Origin: Lentzea fradiae
GTDB taxonomy: Bacteria; Actinomycetota; Actinomycetes; Mycobacteriales; Pseudonocardiaceae
Reading direction: 5' to 3'
NCBI RefSeq assembly: GCF_900100955.1
Contig: NZ_FNCC01000006.1
Span: 1 to 64,000, forward strand
DNA length: 64,000 bases
The translations under genes were made by a program, and so were the position numbers. The notes beneath the pieces were generated by a model that saw nothing but the letters and a program-made list of their open reading frames with translations, searched no databases and was not told the DNA's origin. How positions within the stretch are numbered: the first letter of the stretch is position 1; every line of letters begins with the position of its first letter. Below, piece by piece: positions 7,525-15,273 of this stretch.

Positions 7525-7980
7525 TCAGAACGCGATCGCGTCGGTTTCAACCCAGCCGGTGCGCGGAAACCGGCGCAGGCTCTCCACCACGTGCGGCCCG
7601 GCCGGCTCCACGTCCGCGCGCCATGCCGCAATCCGTTGCGGCCACGGGCTTTCGAGCTTCAACACGTTGTAGTAGTAGTCGTGCCAGTCGCGCGGAGCGA
7701 TCCGCAGACCGTCGTCGAACACGTGCTCCGAGACGAGGTCGTACGCCTCCTCCGGCGTCTCCGCCTGCGTGGGCGGGAGCACGTGTGTCGCCGTCGCACG
7801 GTAGGTGAGTGCGCGTACGCCGTCGGCGACCGTTTCGCAGATGTAGAAACCGAAATCGGGCTTGAGCTCGTCGTGCGGCCACGGCGTGGCCGAGTAGTTC
7901 AGCTGCCACATCGCCCACCCGAACCCCGCGTTGGCGCCGGCGATCGGGTGGCGAGCGTTGTACAACCTGACCCAGACCAT
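7525..7980 (-). CDS. Hypothetical protein, 151 residues
   Basis: I do not recognise the family. The protein is soluble-looking, aromatic-rich (GFGWAMWQLNYSATPWPHDE; RDWHDYYYNVLKLESPWP), with no signal peptide or membrane segment. It has a good Shine-Dalgarno (GAAGGAGAAG) before the ATG at 7980. It lies entirely inside the 3' extension of the comEC frame, in a different frame on the same strand. Its balanced amino-acid use and good ribosome-binding site mark it as the more likely real product of this stretch. Confidence 0.7.
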   Translation of the reverse strand: MVWVRLYNARHPIAGANAGFGWAMWQLNYSATPWPHDELKPDFGFYICETVADGVRALTYRATATHVLPPTQAETPEEAYDLVSEHVFDDGLRIAPRDWHDYYYNVLKLESPWPQRIAAWRADVEPAGPHVVESLRRFPRTGWVETDAIAF

Positions 7981-10267
7981 CTCTTCTCCTTCGTACGATT
8001 CGGTTTCCCGGCAACACCGCCAGGTCTCCGTCCTTGTCCGTGCGCAACACCAACGCGCCTCCCGACCGCAACACGTCGATCACGTGCGGGCTCGGGTGCC
8101 CGTACCTGTTGCCCTCGCCGACACTCACCAGCGCGACCCGCGGCCGCACGGCTTCGAGGAACGCCGGCAACGAGTACCGCGACCCGTGATGCGGCACCTT
8201 CAGCACCTCGGCACTGAGGTCCGGCTCCCCCAGCAACGCCGCCTGACCCGCCAGTTCGACGTCGCCGGTGAGCAACACCCGGCCGGCCCTCGTGTGCGCC
8301 TTCAGCACGAGCGAGTAGTCGTTCACCGTCGTGTTCCCGTCCTCGGCGACAGGCGGCCGCCGCGGACCCAGCACCTCTAGCTCGAGCCCAGGCAGGGCGT
8401 AGCGCTCCCCCGCCTTCGGCTCGATCACCCGCACCCCGTGGGCGCGGGCCTTTACGTTGACCTCCCTCCAAGCCCACTCGGGCTCCTTGAGCGGTCCGAC
8501 CGCCACCGCCCCCACCGCACGCCCGGTGAGCACGGCGTCGAGTCCGCCCACGTGGTCCGCGTGCAGGTGCGTCAGCACGAGGAGCGGGATCTTCTTGATT
8601 CCCAACGTCTTCAGGCACCGGTCCACCGCACCGGGATCGGGCCCGGTGTCGACGAGAACCGCCCTGTCGGCGTCGTCGGTGGCGAGCACGAGCGCGTCGC
8701 CTTGCCCGACATCGCAGCTCAGGACCTTCCACCCTGCTGGTGGCCAGTCAGGAGCCACGACCTTCAACGGCACCAGCACCACGAAGCCGCCGACGAGAAC
8801 CGCGACGATCAACGTGCGCGTCTTCTTGAGCCGCAACAACAACACCGTCACCGCCACGACCACCGTCAGCGCGACCGCCCCGGTCCAGCCCTTGGGCCAG
8901 CCGACCGCCGCACCGGGCACGGTCGCCGCCTGCCGGCCGACCTGGACCAGCCACGTCACGGCGGGCCCCGCGACGCGAACGAGCAGCTCCGCCGCTCCCG
9001 GCCACCACGGCGCGATGACCGCCGCCAGCACACCCAGAACCGTGGCAGGTGCGACCACCGGTCCCGCGACGAGGTTCGCCACCACCGACACGAGACTCAC
9101 CTGACCGCTCAGTCCCGCCACGACCGGAGCGGTGACAAGGCTCGCCGCCGTCGGAACGACGACCGCCTCAGCCACCCCGTTCGGCACGCCGCGCTGCTTC
9201 AACGCCCGCGCCCACCTCGGCGCGAGCAGCACCAGCGCGGCCGTCGCGATCACCGACAACGCGAAGCCTGGATCGCCGCCAAGTGCGGGATCGACGACGA
9301 CCAGGACAAGCACGGCGGCCGCGAGGCTGGGCACCGCGGAGCGTTCCCGCCCCAGCCCCAACGCCAGCAGTGCGACGGCACCCATGACGGCGGCTCGGAG
9401 GACGCTGGGTTCCGGGCCGGCCAGGAGCACGAAGCCCACCAGCGCCACCAGCGCGGCACCGGCCGCCTTGCGCGGGCCGAGCTTTCTGAGGAGCAGGTAG
9501 ACCGCTCCGCAGACGATCGCCAGGTTCGCCCCGCTCACAGCGAGCAGGTGAGCCAAGCCCGCCGCACGGAACTCGTCGACGATGCGCGGCACCATCTGTT
9601 CGGTGTCGCCCACGACCAGCGCGGGGAGCAGACCGGCTTCTTCGTCGTCCAAGACCGCGCTGGCTTGCCGTAGACCGTCACGGTGGTCGTCCGCCCAGGT
9701 TTGCCAGGGTGGCGGGGGCCGCGGGTCGATCGGCGGGCCACGGACCCGCAGGAGAGCGGAGGCCAGGTCGCCGCCGCGGGGCGGCGCGAGCGTGCCTTTC
9801 GCCGTGACTCGTTGCCCCGGCAGGAGATCGCGCCACTTGTCCGCTGGTGCCAGCAGCACCAGTCGGGCGCCGTCGTCGGTGCTGGCCTTGATGATGACGT
9901 GGCCGACTCCTGCCCGCTGGCCGCCGAACCCGTCGGCGCGGATGCCCTTCGGTCTCGTGTCCAGCTCGACGGTCAGGGTGGTGCCGCGGCCTTCGTTCGC
10001 GGCCAGGCGGAGCGGGTGGGTCTCGGCTCTCAGGACGTTGCTGCCCACCCAGGCCGCGGCCACCGGGCCGGAGATCAGCAGGGCTATGGCGCAGGTCCTG
10101 GTCCACCAGGCTTTGCGCCAGGCCGCGAAGCCGACGGCTCCGGCTGCCAGGCCGGTGGCGACGGCCGACTGCCAGTTGAGGAAGAGCCCGGCCACGGCGG
10201 TGGCCCACATGGCTGCCGCGGCGGGGACCAGGCGGTAGTCGTGGGTCTGGGGGTGTTTGCGGGGCAC
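7547..10267 (-). CDS. comEC: ComEC/Rec2-family competence protein with out-of-frame 3' extension
   Basis: A polytopic inner-membrane channel for single-stranded DNA uptake. It has an N-terminal membrane region, an OB-like region (about 80-160), a competence membrane domain (LLAVSGANLAIVCGAVYLL at about 240-258, then many transmembrane helices), and a C-terminal metallo-beta-lactamase domain from about residue 515: SCDVGQGDALVL, VDTGPDPG, LTHLHADHVGG and VPHHGSRYSLP. The GTG start has AAAGGAGG. The recognisable domain ends near residue 760 (DKDGDLAVLPG), yet no stop follows in this frame. The frame continues about 145 codons of arginine-rich sequence across the next gene to 7547. Either a natural long overlap or a lost stop is possible; the functional end is probably near 7985-8000. 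Confidence 0.88.
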   Translation of the reverse strand: MPRKHPQTHDYRLVPAAAAMWATAVAGLFLNWQSAVATGLAAGAVGFAAWRKAWWTRTCAIALLISGPVAAAWVGSNVLRAETHPLRLAANEGRGTTLTVELDTRPKGIRADGFGGQRAGVGHVIIKASTDDGARLVLLAPADKWRDLLPGQRVTAKGTLAPPRGGDLASALLRVRGPPIDPRPPPPWQTWADDHRDGLRQASAVLDDEEAGLLPALVVGDTEQMVPRIVDEFRAAGLAHLLAVSGANLAIVCGAVYLLLRKLGPRKAAGAALVALVGFVLLAGPEPSVLRAAVMGAVALLALGLGRERSAVPSLAAAVLVLVVVDPALGGDPGFALSVIATAALVLLAPRWARALKQRGVPNGVAEAVVVPTAASLVTAPVVAGLSGQVSLVSVVANLVAGPVVAPATVLGVLAAVIAPWWPGAAELLVRVAGPAVTWLVQVGRQAATVPGAAVGWPKGWTGAVALTVVVAVTVLLLRLKKTRTLIVAVLVGGFVVLVPLKVVAPDWPPAGWKVLSCDVGQGDALVLATDDADRAVLVDTGPDPGAVDRCLKTLGIKKIPLLVLTHLHADHVGGLDAVLTGRAVGAVAVGPLKEPEWAWREVNVKARAHGVRVIEPKAGERYALPGLELEVLGPRRPPVAEDGNTTVNDYSLVLKAHTRAGRVLLTGDVELAGQAALLGEPDLSAEVLKVPHHGSRYSLPAFLEAVRPRVALVSVGEGNRYGHPSPHVIDVLRSGGALVLRTDKDGDLAVLPGNRIVRRRRDGLGQVVQRSPPDRRRQRGVRVGDVAAELLGHAVAARRAQARFRFLHLRNGRRRRTRTHLPCDGDTRAPAHAGGDAGGGVRPRLGARVRRRSADRSARLARLLLQRVEARKPVAATDCGMARGRGAGRAARGGEPAPVSAHRLG

Positions 10268-10680
10268 CGGCTCCTCCTTTCGCTGAGAGGTCTGAGTTGG
10301 GAGAGGTCTGAGTCCAGGGAGGGGTTCGGGTGGCTGGGTTCGGGGAGGGTGGGTTCGGGAACGGTGAGTTCCGGGAGGGGCGGGTTCAGGGAAGGGCTGG
10401 AGCCAGCCGGAAGCCGGGATCCGGCGGGGCTCAGCGGGACCAGCTCAGCGGGACCACGGCTGGTGCAAGGTCGGAGTCAATGCAAGGCCGGGGTCGGTGG
10501 GAGTGGCAGGCAGATCGCGAGACGGCAGGGAGGCCGTGTCCGCTGCGGTGGGGCTTGCTGGGGTTTTCCGGGCGGCGGCGGAGTGGGCCCGACTTCGGTG
10601 CTGGAGCGGCAATCGGCGCGGAGCCGGAGTTCGGTGCGGGCGGCGGGCCGTGGGCGTGGGTGGCTCCGGTCGCGTGCCGG
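10268..10680. repeat. 413-bp G-rich non-coding gap with degenerate short repeats
   Basis: No gene is supported between comEA and comEC. The plus strand is purine/G rich and built of drifting short repeats: GAGAGGTCTGAG twice (about 10285-10312), GGGTTCGGG and variants at least four times (about 10323-10390), and GCTCAGCGGGACCA twice in tandem (about 10429-10456). It would form the 5' leader of comEC if the com genes are co-transcribed. Confidence 0.55.
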
Positions 10681-11373
10681 TCACGTGTGGACGAGTTCGG
10701 TGAGCTTGGCGAGTTTCGAGTCGCCTATGCCCTCGATGTCGCGGAGCTCGTCCACCGAGGCGAACGGGCCTTTGCGGGTGCGGTGGTCGACGATGCGCTG
10801 AGCTGTCACCGGGCCCACGCCGGGAAGTGTGTCGAGTTCGGTGGCGGTGGCGGTGTTCAGGTTCAGCTTGGGCGGAGGGCCGTTCGGGGCGTTGGCCGCT
10901 GCCGGCGGTGGGATGCCCACGGCGATCTGCTCGCCGTCGGTGAGTTTGCGGGCCAGGTTGAGGGCGTGGAGGTCCGTACCGGGCTTCGGGCCTCCTGCCA
11001 GGTGGAGGGCGTCGGCCACCCGTGCGCCGGAGGTGACCGTCACGAGGCCGGGGGTGGGCACCTCGCCGATGACGTTCACGATCAGCTCTTGGGCCGGGGC
11101 CGTGGTGCTGACCAGGGCCAGGGCGGGAGCCGGTTCGGCGGCGGGGCTCTGCCACCAGCTGCCCAGGCCGATCACCGTGCAGGCGACGGCCACGCCTGCG
11201 GCCAGCAGACCCTTGCGGGGCAGGCGAGGCAGGGTGAAGCGGCGGCGGGGTGTGCCGTGTTCGTCCGAGTCCTCCGAGCGTGCGAAGACCAGGGTCGGGT
11301 CGGCTCGCACCTTCTCGGCCAGTGCGGCCAGGCGTTCGCTCGGGCGGTCGTCCTGTTGAGGGCGGGGAAACAT
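10681..11373 (-). CDS. comEA: ComEA-family DNA-binding competence protein
   Basis: A 230-residue protein with a cytoplasmic N-terminus, one transmembrane helix at about 54-72 (GLLAAGVAVACTVIGLGSW), an SLBB-like domain at about 95-155 (LIVNVIGEVPTPGLVTV), and a C-terminal ComEA helix-hairpin-helix domain: LNLNTATATELDTLPGVGPV followed by AQRIVDHR and FASVDELRDIEGIGDSKL. It binds DNA outside the membrane and passes it to ComEC. It precedes comEC with a 413-bp repeat-filled gap. Mycobacterial genomes have the same pair in this place. Confidence 0.92.
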   Translation of the reverse strand: MFPRPQQDDRPSERLAALAEKVRADPTLVFARSEDSDEHGTPRRRFTLPRLPRKGLLAAGVAVACTVIGLGSWWQSPAAEPAPALALVSTTAPAQELIVNVIGEVPTPGLVTVTSGARVADALHLAGGPKPGTDLHALNLARKLTDGEQIAVGIPPPAAANAPNGPPPKLNLNTATATELDTLPGVGPVTAQRIVDHRTRKGPFASVDELRDIEGIGDSKLAKLTELVHT

Positions 11374-11444
11374 GCCGGCGACGTTACGGAGCCGGGCGGG
11401 TGGGGAGGTGGGGTCAACTGCCGAACTGTGGATTACTCACCGGT

Positions 11445-11453
11445 TGTGGACAA
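11445..11453 (-). other. Single DnaA-box-like 9-mer
   Basis: TGTGGACAA on the plus strand is the complement of the consensus DnaA box TTGTCCACA. It lies alone in the 87-bp gap between comEA and degV. One isolated box could titrate DnaA or regulate comEA, or be chance. Confidence 0.3.
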
Positions 11454-11460
11454 GTCGCGA

Positions 11461-12378
11461 TCACTCGCCCTGCGGAGACCCGGAACTGTCGGGGGTGTGT
11501 GGGATGCTGTCGGGTCCTCCCGGCAGCACGACGACGCCCAGCACGCCGGGGCCCGTGTGGGCGCCGATGACCGCGCCGACCTCGGAGATCACGCAGCCCG
11601 TCGAGCCGGGGATGCGTTCGTCCAGGCGGGTCGCCAGCTCGGCGGCGCGTTCGGGGGCGGCCAGGTGGTGCACGGCGAGACCGACGGGGCCGTCGCCTGC
11701 CGCGGCCGCCGCGAGGTCGACCAGGCGGCCGACGGCGCGGCCCATCGTGCGCACCTTCTCCAGCGGCACGATCCGGCCGTCTTCCATGTGCAGCAACGGC
11801 TTCACGGCCAGCGCTGTCCCCACGAGTGCCGCCGCCGTGCCGATTCGGCCGCCGCGCCGCAGGTGGTCGAGCGTCTCCAGGCAAAAGAACATCCGGGTCT
11901 GCTGGGCCGTGGAGGTCGCGGCCTCCTCCACCTCGGCGTGCGAGTGCCCGGCGGCGACGGCCGCGCAGGCGCGCAGGACAGCGAACCCGAGCCCCATGCC
12001 CGTTGAGCGCGAGTCGACCACGCGGATGCGGGACGGATCGACCTCCTCGGCCGCCAGCCGTGCGGCCTCCCACGTCCCAGACAGCTCACGAGAGAGATGC
12101 ACGGACACGATCGCGTCGGACGACGACAGCACGTCCCGGTACACGTCTGCCATCTCGCCGGGTGTGGGGCGCGACGTTGTCACCCTGCGGTGCTCCGCGA
12201 GGGCTCCGGCCAGCTCGGACGGGCCGAAGTCGACGCCGTCGAGGCGCCCGGCACCGTCCACCGCCACGTGCAACGGCACCACGGTGATCGAATGGCGCTT
12301 CGCGAACCCCTCAGGCAGGTATGCCGTGGAGTCGGTGACGATGGAGATGCGCACGAGCGACGAGCCTACGGTGCTCAC
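11461..12378 (-). CDS. DegV family fatty-acid-binding protein
   Basis: A DegV fold protein of about 300 residues that binds a fatty acyl chain and presents acyl phosphate-type substrates (FakB-like role in other phyla). Family signals: ISIVTDSTAYLP at the start, TTSRPTPGEM (about 67-76), HLSRELSGTWEAA (about 94-106) and a FCLETLDHLRRGGRIG segment (about 165-180). The first GTG (12378) overlaps the octT stop by one base (TAGTG), suggesting coupling. A second in-frame GTG at 12354 begins VRISIVTDSTA, closer to the usual DegV N-terminus. Mycobacteria have degV in the same place next to octT. Confidence 0.92.
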   Translation of the reverse strand: MSTVGSSLVRISIVTDSTAYLPEGFAKRHSITVVPLHVAVDGAGRLDGVDFGPSELAGALAEHRRVTTSRPTPGEMADVYRDVLSSSDAIVSVHLSRELSGTWEAARLAAEEVDPSRIRVVDSRSTGMGLGFAVLRACAAVAAGHSHAEVEEAATSTAQQTRMFFCLETLDHLRRGGRIGTAAALVGTALAVKPLLHMEDGRIVPLEKVRTMGRAVGRLVDLAAAAAGDGPVGLAVHHLAAPERAAELATRLDERIPGSTGCVISEVGAVIGAHTGPGVLGVVVLPGGPDSIPHTPDSSGSPQGE

Positions 12379-13088
12379 TACTCGGGGGTGTTCAGCGCCA
12401 CGGACGAGATGAGCGCGGCCATCGCCTTGCCCACGAGCTCGTGACCCTCCCAGCCCCAGTGCATACCGTCGGGGTTTCCCGCACCGGACCGCACGTGCTC
12501 ACCGATGACCGCGGGCAGGTCGAGCAACGGCACTCCCGCACCTGCGGCCCATCCACGCACAGCAGACACCGCAGCTGCGTGCCCCTGATGCGCGAACGCG
12601 TAAGTCGGTGCCTTGTGCACGGACGGCACGATCCCGACCGCGGGCATCGTGTACTGGAGGTTGCGCACCGACTGGAGCATGTCCCGCAGGTACCGCGCCG
12701 TCAGCGCAGGCGGCAAAGACGCACGCGTATAGGGCGCCAACCGCGGTTGAAGGTCCTGATAGCGCGCACGGACCCACCGTCGCAACCAGTCCGGCCGCAC
12801 GTAACGCAGCCCTTCGCGCAGATACGTGGGCAACGGCGACGGCAGCGTGTCCATGCTGCCCACGGCGAACACCAGCACGTCCGTCCGAGGCAGCAACGAC
12901 CAGATCCGCGGGTCGCCGGTCAACGCCCACCAGGCGTCCCTGGCCGTCCACCCGAAACCGGCGGCCAGCTCCGCCGAACCGCCCAGCTCGGCGGCGCAGA
13001 TGTTGTGCCACAGCCGCGGATGGTCGGCGGGCAGCGGTCCCGACGGCCCGAAGAACGACAGCGAGTCGCCGAGGACCAGCAGTCTCAA
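12378..13088 (-). CDS. octT: SGNH/GDSL hydrolase, probable diglucosylglycerate octanoyltransferase
   Basis: A 236-residue SGNH-hydrolase-fold protein. LVLGDSLSFFG at residues 4-14 holds the nucleophilic serine block, and DGMHWGWEGHELV near the C-terminus supplies the Asp/His pair. Position between degV and gpgP matches mycobacterial OctT (Rv2418c by memory), which octanoylates diglucosylglycerate in methylglucose lipopolysaccharide synthesis. The TTG start at 13088 is chosen because it overlaps the gpgP stop (TTGA), implying translational coupling, and directly precedes RLLVLGDS. Function is inferred from fold plus synteny. Confidence 0.8.
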   Translation of the reverse strand: MRLLVLGDSLSFFGPSGPLPADHPRLWHNICAAELGGSAELAAGFGWTARDAWWALTGDPRIWSLLPRTDVLVFAVGSMDTLPSPLPTYLREGLRYVRPDWLRRWVRARYQDLQPRLAPYTRASLPPALTARYLRDMLQSVRNLQYTMPAVGIVPSVHKAPTYAFAHQGHAAAVSAVRGWAAGAGVPLLDLPAVIGEHVRSGAGNPDGMHWGWEGHELVGKAMAALISSVALNTPE

Positions 13089-13690
13089 CGCGTGGTGCCC
13101 GCGTTGTACGACGTCAGCCGCCACTGGTCGTCGCGGCGGGTGAACACCGTCCAGTGGCAGTTCGAGATGCCGCCGAGCTGCGACCAGTTCTGCACCGGCA
13201 GGCCGAGCAGCCGGCCGGTCAACGCGCTGATCAGGCCGCCGTGCGCGCACAGCAGCACGGTCGCGGAGAACTCCGCGTCCACCTCGTGCACGACCTGGAT
13301 GGCACGCTCGGCGACGTCGACCCGCGACTCGCCGTCGGGCGGCGTGAACGTCGGGTCCGTGCGCCAGACCGAGACCGCGCCCGGCCACTCCCGCTCCACC
13401 TCGGCCACGTTCAGGCCCTGCCACTTGCCGAGGTGGGTCTCGCGCAGCCGCGCGTCGATCCGCAACGGCACGTCCGCCGACGACGTGAACACCTTCGCGG
13501 TCTCCCGCGCGCGTTGCAGGTCGGAGGCCACGACGACCTCCGGTTCGAAGCCGGCGAGCACCGGCACGGCGAACCGGGCCTGGTTCAGGCCGGTCTCGGT
13601 GAGAGCCGAGTCCAGATGGCCCTGCAGGCGGCCTGTCGCGTTGTAGTCGGTCTCACCGTGCCGCCACAGCACGAGCCGGCTCAGGGCCAT
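13085..13690 (-). CDS. gpgP: Histidine phosphatase, probable glucosyl-3-phosphoglycerate phosphatase
   Basis: A 201-residue phosphoglycerate-mutase-superfamily phosphatase. LWRHGETDYNATGRLQGHLD (about 8-27) contains the phospho-accepting histidine. SDLQRARETA holds a substrate arginine, RETHLGKWQGL the catalytic Glu region, and LLCAHGGLISAL the second histidine. In mycobacteria the gene in this place (Rv2419c by memory) dephosphorylates glucosyl-3-phosphoglycerate for methylglucose lipopolysaccharide synthesis. It follows rsfS by 8 bp with the Shine-Dalgarno GAGG, and overlaps octT. Confidence 0.85.
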   Translation of the reverse strand: MALSRLVLWRHGETDYNATGRLQGHLDSALTETGLNQARFAVPVLAGFEPEVVVASDLQRARETAKVFTSSADVPLRIDARLRETHLGKWQGLNVAEVEREWPGAVSVWRTDPTFTPPDGESRVDVAERAIQVVHEVDAEFSATVLLCAHGGLISALTGRLLGLPVQNWSQLGGISNCHWTVFTRRDDQWRLTSYNAGTTR

Positions 13691-13698
13691 CAGCTACC

Positions 13699-14082
13699 TC
13701 ATTCAGCCGTGGACTCGGCGGGGACGTCCGCTTCGAACTCGATGCGCGGGCAGTCCTTCCACAGCCTCTCCAGGCCGTAGAAGCTGCGCTCCTCCGTGTG
13801 CTGCACGTGCACCACGACGTCCACGAAGTCCAGCAGGACCCAACGGCCCTCGCGGGTGCCTTCGCGGCGCACCGGCTTCGAGCCGGCTTCCCGCAGCTTT
13901 TCCTCGATGTTGTCGACGATCGCACCGACCTGCCGCTCGTTGGGAGCGGACGCGATCACGAAAACGTCCGTGATCACGAGCTGGTCGGAGACGTCGAGCA
14001 CCGTCACGTCGTGCGCCTTCTTGTCGGCCGCTGCGTTCGCCGCGACCAGCGCCAGCCGTCGTGCCTCGTCGGTGGCTGCCAC
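13699..14082 (-). CDS. rsfS: Ribosomal silencing factor RsfS
   Basis: A 127-residue RsfS/Iojap protein that binds ribosomal protein L14 and blocks subunit joining. Recognisable are KKAHDVTVLDVSDQLVITDV, FVIASAPNERQVGAIVDNIE, the GRWVLLDFVDVVVHVQ core and EERSFYGLERLW. The GTG start at 14082 has GAGGAG five nt upstream; longer frames reaching 14187 add unrelated sequence. In mycobacteria rsfS directly follows nadD; here a cold-shock gene with its own terminator separates them. Confidence 0.95.
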   Translation of the reverse strand: MAATDEARRLALVAANAAADKKAHDVTVLDVSDQLVITDVFVIASAPNERQVGAIVDNIEEKLREAGSKPVRREGTREGRWVLLDFVDVVVHVQHTEERSFYGLERLWKDCPRIEFEADVPAESTAE

Positions 14083-14175
14083 GTCACTCCTCTGACTTCC
14101 GGTGCGCGTCGATACGCCCACACGAGTTACTGAGGGTACCGGCGTGCGCCAAACCGCCTCGTCTCCCCCAGGCAT

Positions 14176-14213
14176 GGCGAAGGCCACCTCAGCGCCCTGA
14201 GGTGGCCTTCGCC
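14176..14213. terminator. cspA terminator
   Basis: A perfect 16-bp stem, GGCGAAGGCCACCTCA / TGAGGTGGCCTTCGCC, with a 6-nt loop, starts 9 bp after the cold-shock gene stop on the minus strand. It should isolate that gene from rsfS. Confidence 0.85.
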
Positions 14214-14222
14214 CGCCGAGAA

Positions 14223-14426
14223 TCAGATCGGGCGGACCTGCTGGGCCTGCGGCCCCTTCTGGCCCTGTCCGACCTCGAACTCGACCTTCTGGTTCTCCTC
14301 GAGCGAGCGGAAACCCTTGGACTGGATCTCCGAGTAGTGCACGAAGACGTCAGCCGAGCCGTCGTCGGGGGCGATGAAGCCGAACCCCTTCTCGGCGTTG
14401 AACCACTTCACGGTGCCTGTAGCCAA
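14223..14426 (-). CDS. cspA: Cold-shock protein, CspA family
   Basis: A 67-residue OB-fold nucleic-acid-binding protein with both RNA-binding motifs: [15 protein letters not shown] (RNP1, KGFGFI) and DVFVHYSEI (RNP2, VFVHY). It ends [11 protein letters not shown], as in other actinobacterial Csp proteins. A TTG start at 14426 is chosen: it has GGAAGG 7 nt upstream and gives the standard 67-residue length. It is monocistronic between nadD and rsfS, an unusual place for csp. Confidence 0.93.
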   Translation of the reverse strand: MATGTVKWFNAEKGFGFIAPDDGSADVFVHYSEIQSKGFRSLEENQKVEFEVGQGQKGPQAQQVRPI

Positions 14427-14511
14427 AGTCTTGCCTTCCACGAACCAGCAACAACCCGCTGATTGTTGCTCCCCGGGCCTGAGGATGCACGTAAAATCCA
14501 CTCGAAGGTGG

Positions 14512-15093
14512 TCACGACTCGGAGTACAGGCCCGTTTTGGCGATGTACTGGACCACTCCGTCCGGAACCAGGTACCACACCGGCTGGCCCGCCGCGGTCC
14601 GCGCGCGGCATCCGGTGGAGGAGATCGCCATGGCCGGGACCTCGACGAGCGTCACCGCTCCGGGAGGCAGGTGCCGGTCGTTCAGCGTGTAGCCCGGACG
14701 GGTGACGCCGATGAAATGTGCCAGCTCGAACGCGTCGGCGGCGCGCTTCCAGGACAGGATCTGTTCCAGCGCGTCGGCGCCCGTGATGAAGAAGAGCTCC
14801 GCGTCCGGGTACTGCTTCTTCAGGTCGGTGAGCGTGTCCACGGTGTAGGTGGGGCCGCCGCGGTCTATGTCCACGCGGCTGACCGAGAACCGGGGGTTGG
14901 AGGCCGTGGCGATGACCGTCATCAGGTAGCGGTCCTCGGCGGGCGAGACCTCCCGCGACGCCTTCTGCCACGGCTCACCTGTCGGCACGAAGATCACGCG
15001 GTCGAGGTCGAACCTGGCCTGCACCTCGCTGGCGGCCACGAGGTGGCCGTGGTGGATCGGGTCGAACGTGCCACCCATGACGCCGATGCGCAT
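14512..15093 (-). CDS. nadD: Nicotinate-nucleotide adenylyltransferase
   Basis: A 193-residue enzyme of NAD synthesis, adenylating nicotinate mononucleotide. [18 protein letters not shown] (residues 4-21) carries the (H/T)xGH nucleotidyltransferase motif, and [20 protein letters not shown] is the NaMN-binding region. The second signature reads [10 protein letters not shown], where ISSTDxR is more usual, so a Gly replaces the Asp. Followed by cspA at 86 bp; in mycobacteria rsfS would come next. Confidence 0.95.
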   Translation of the reverse strand: MRIGVMGGTFDPIHHGHLVAASEVQARFDLDRVIFVPTGEPWQKASREVSPAEDRYLMTVIATASNPRFSVSRVDIDRGGPTYTVDTLTDLKKQYPDAELFFITGADALEQILSWKRAADAFELAHFIGVTRPGYTLNDRHLPPGAVTLVEVPAMAISSTGCRARTAAGQPVWYLVPDGVVQYIAKTGLYSES

Positions 15094-15155
15094 CGGACCA
15101 GCGTAGACCGGCGCCGGGCCGCTCCCGAGACCTGGCGCCGGTCGTACTGATCACA

Positions 15156-15188
15156 CCGCACGGCCCAGGGGGAGGACGGGCCGTGCGG
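15156..15188 (-). terminator. Candidate terminator after the P450 gene
   Basis: An 11-bp perfect inverted repeat, CCGCACGGCCC / GGGCCGTGCGG, with an 11-nt loop lies 86 bp beyond the cytochrome P450 stop and before nadD on the minus strand. No U-tract follows. Confidence 0.5.
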
Positions 15189-15273
15189 GGTCGCGGCCCA
15201 CCCCGAAGCAGAGCCGCGCGGAGGAGGAACGCACTGCTCCGTTCCGCCTTACGCGGTTCCGCGAAGATTTTTC

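Noticed and set aside
11445-11453. DnaA box as a replication origin
   Set aside because: Only one box is present and dnaA/dnaN are absent; an origin would need a cluster of boxes.
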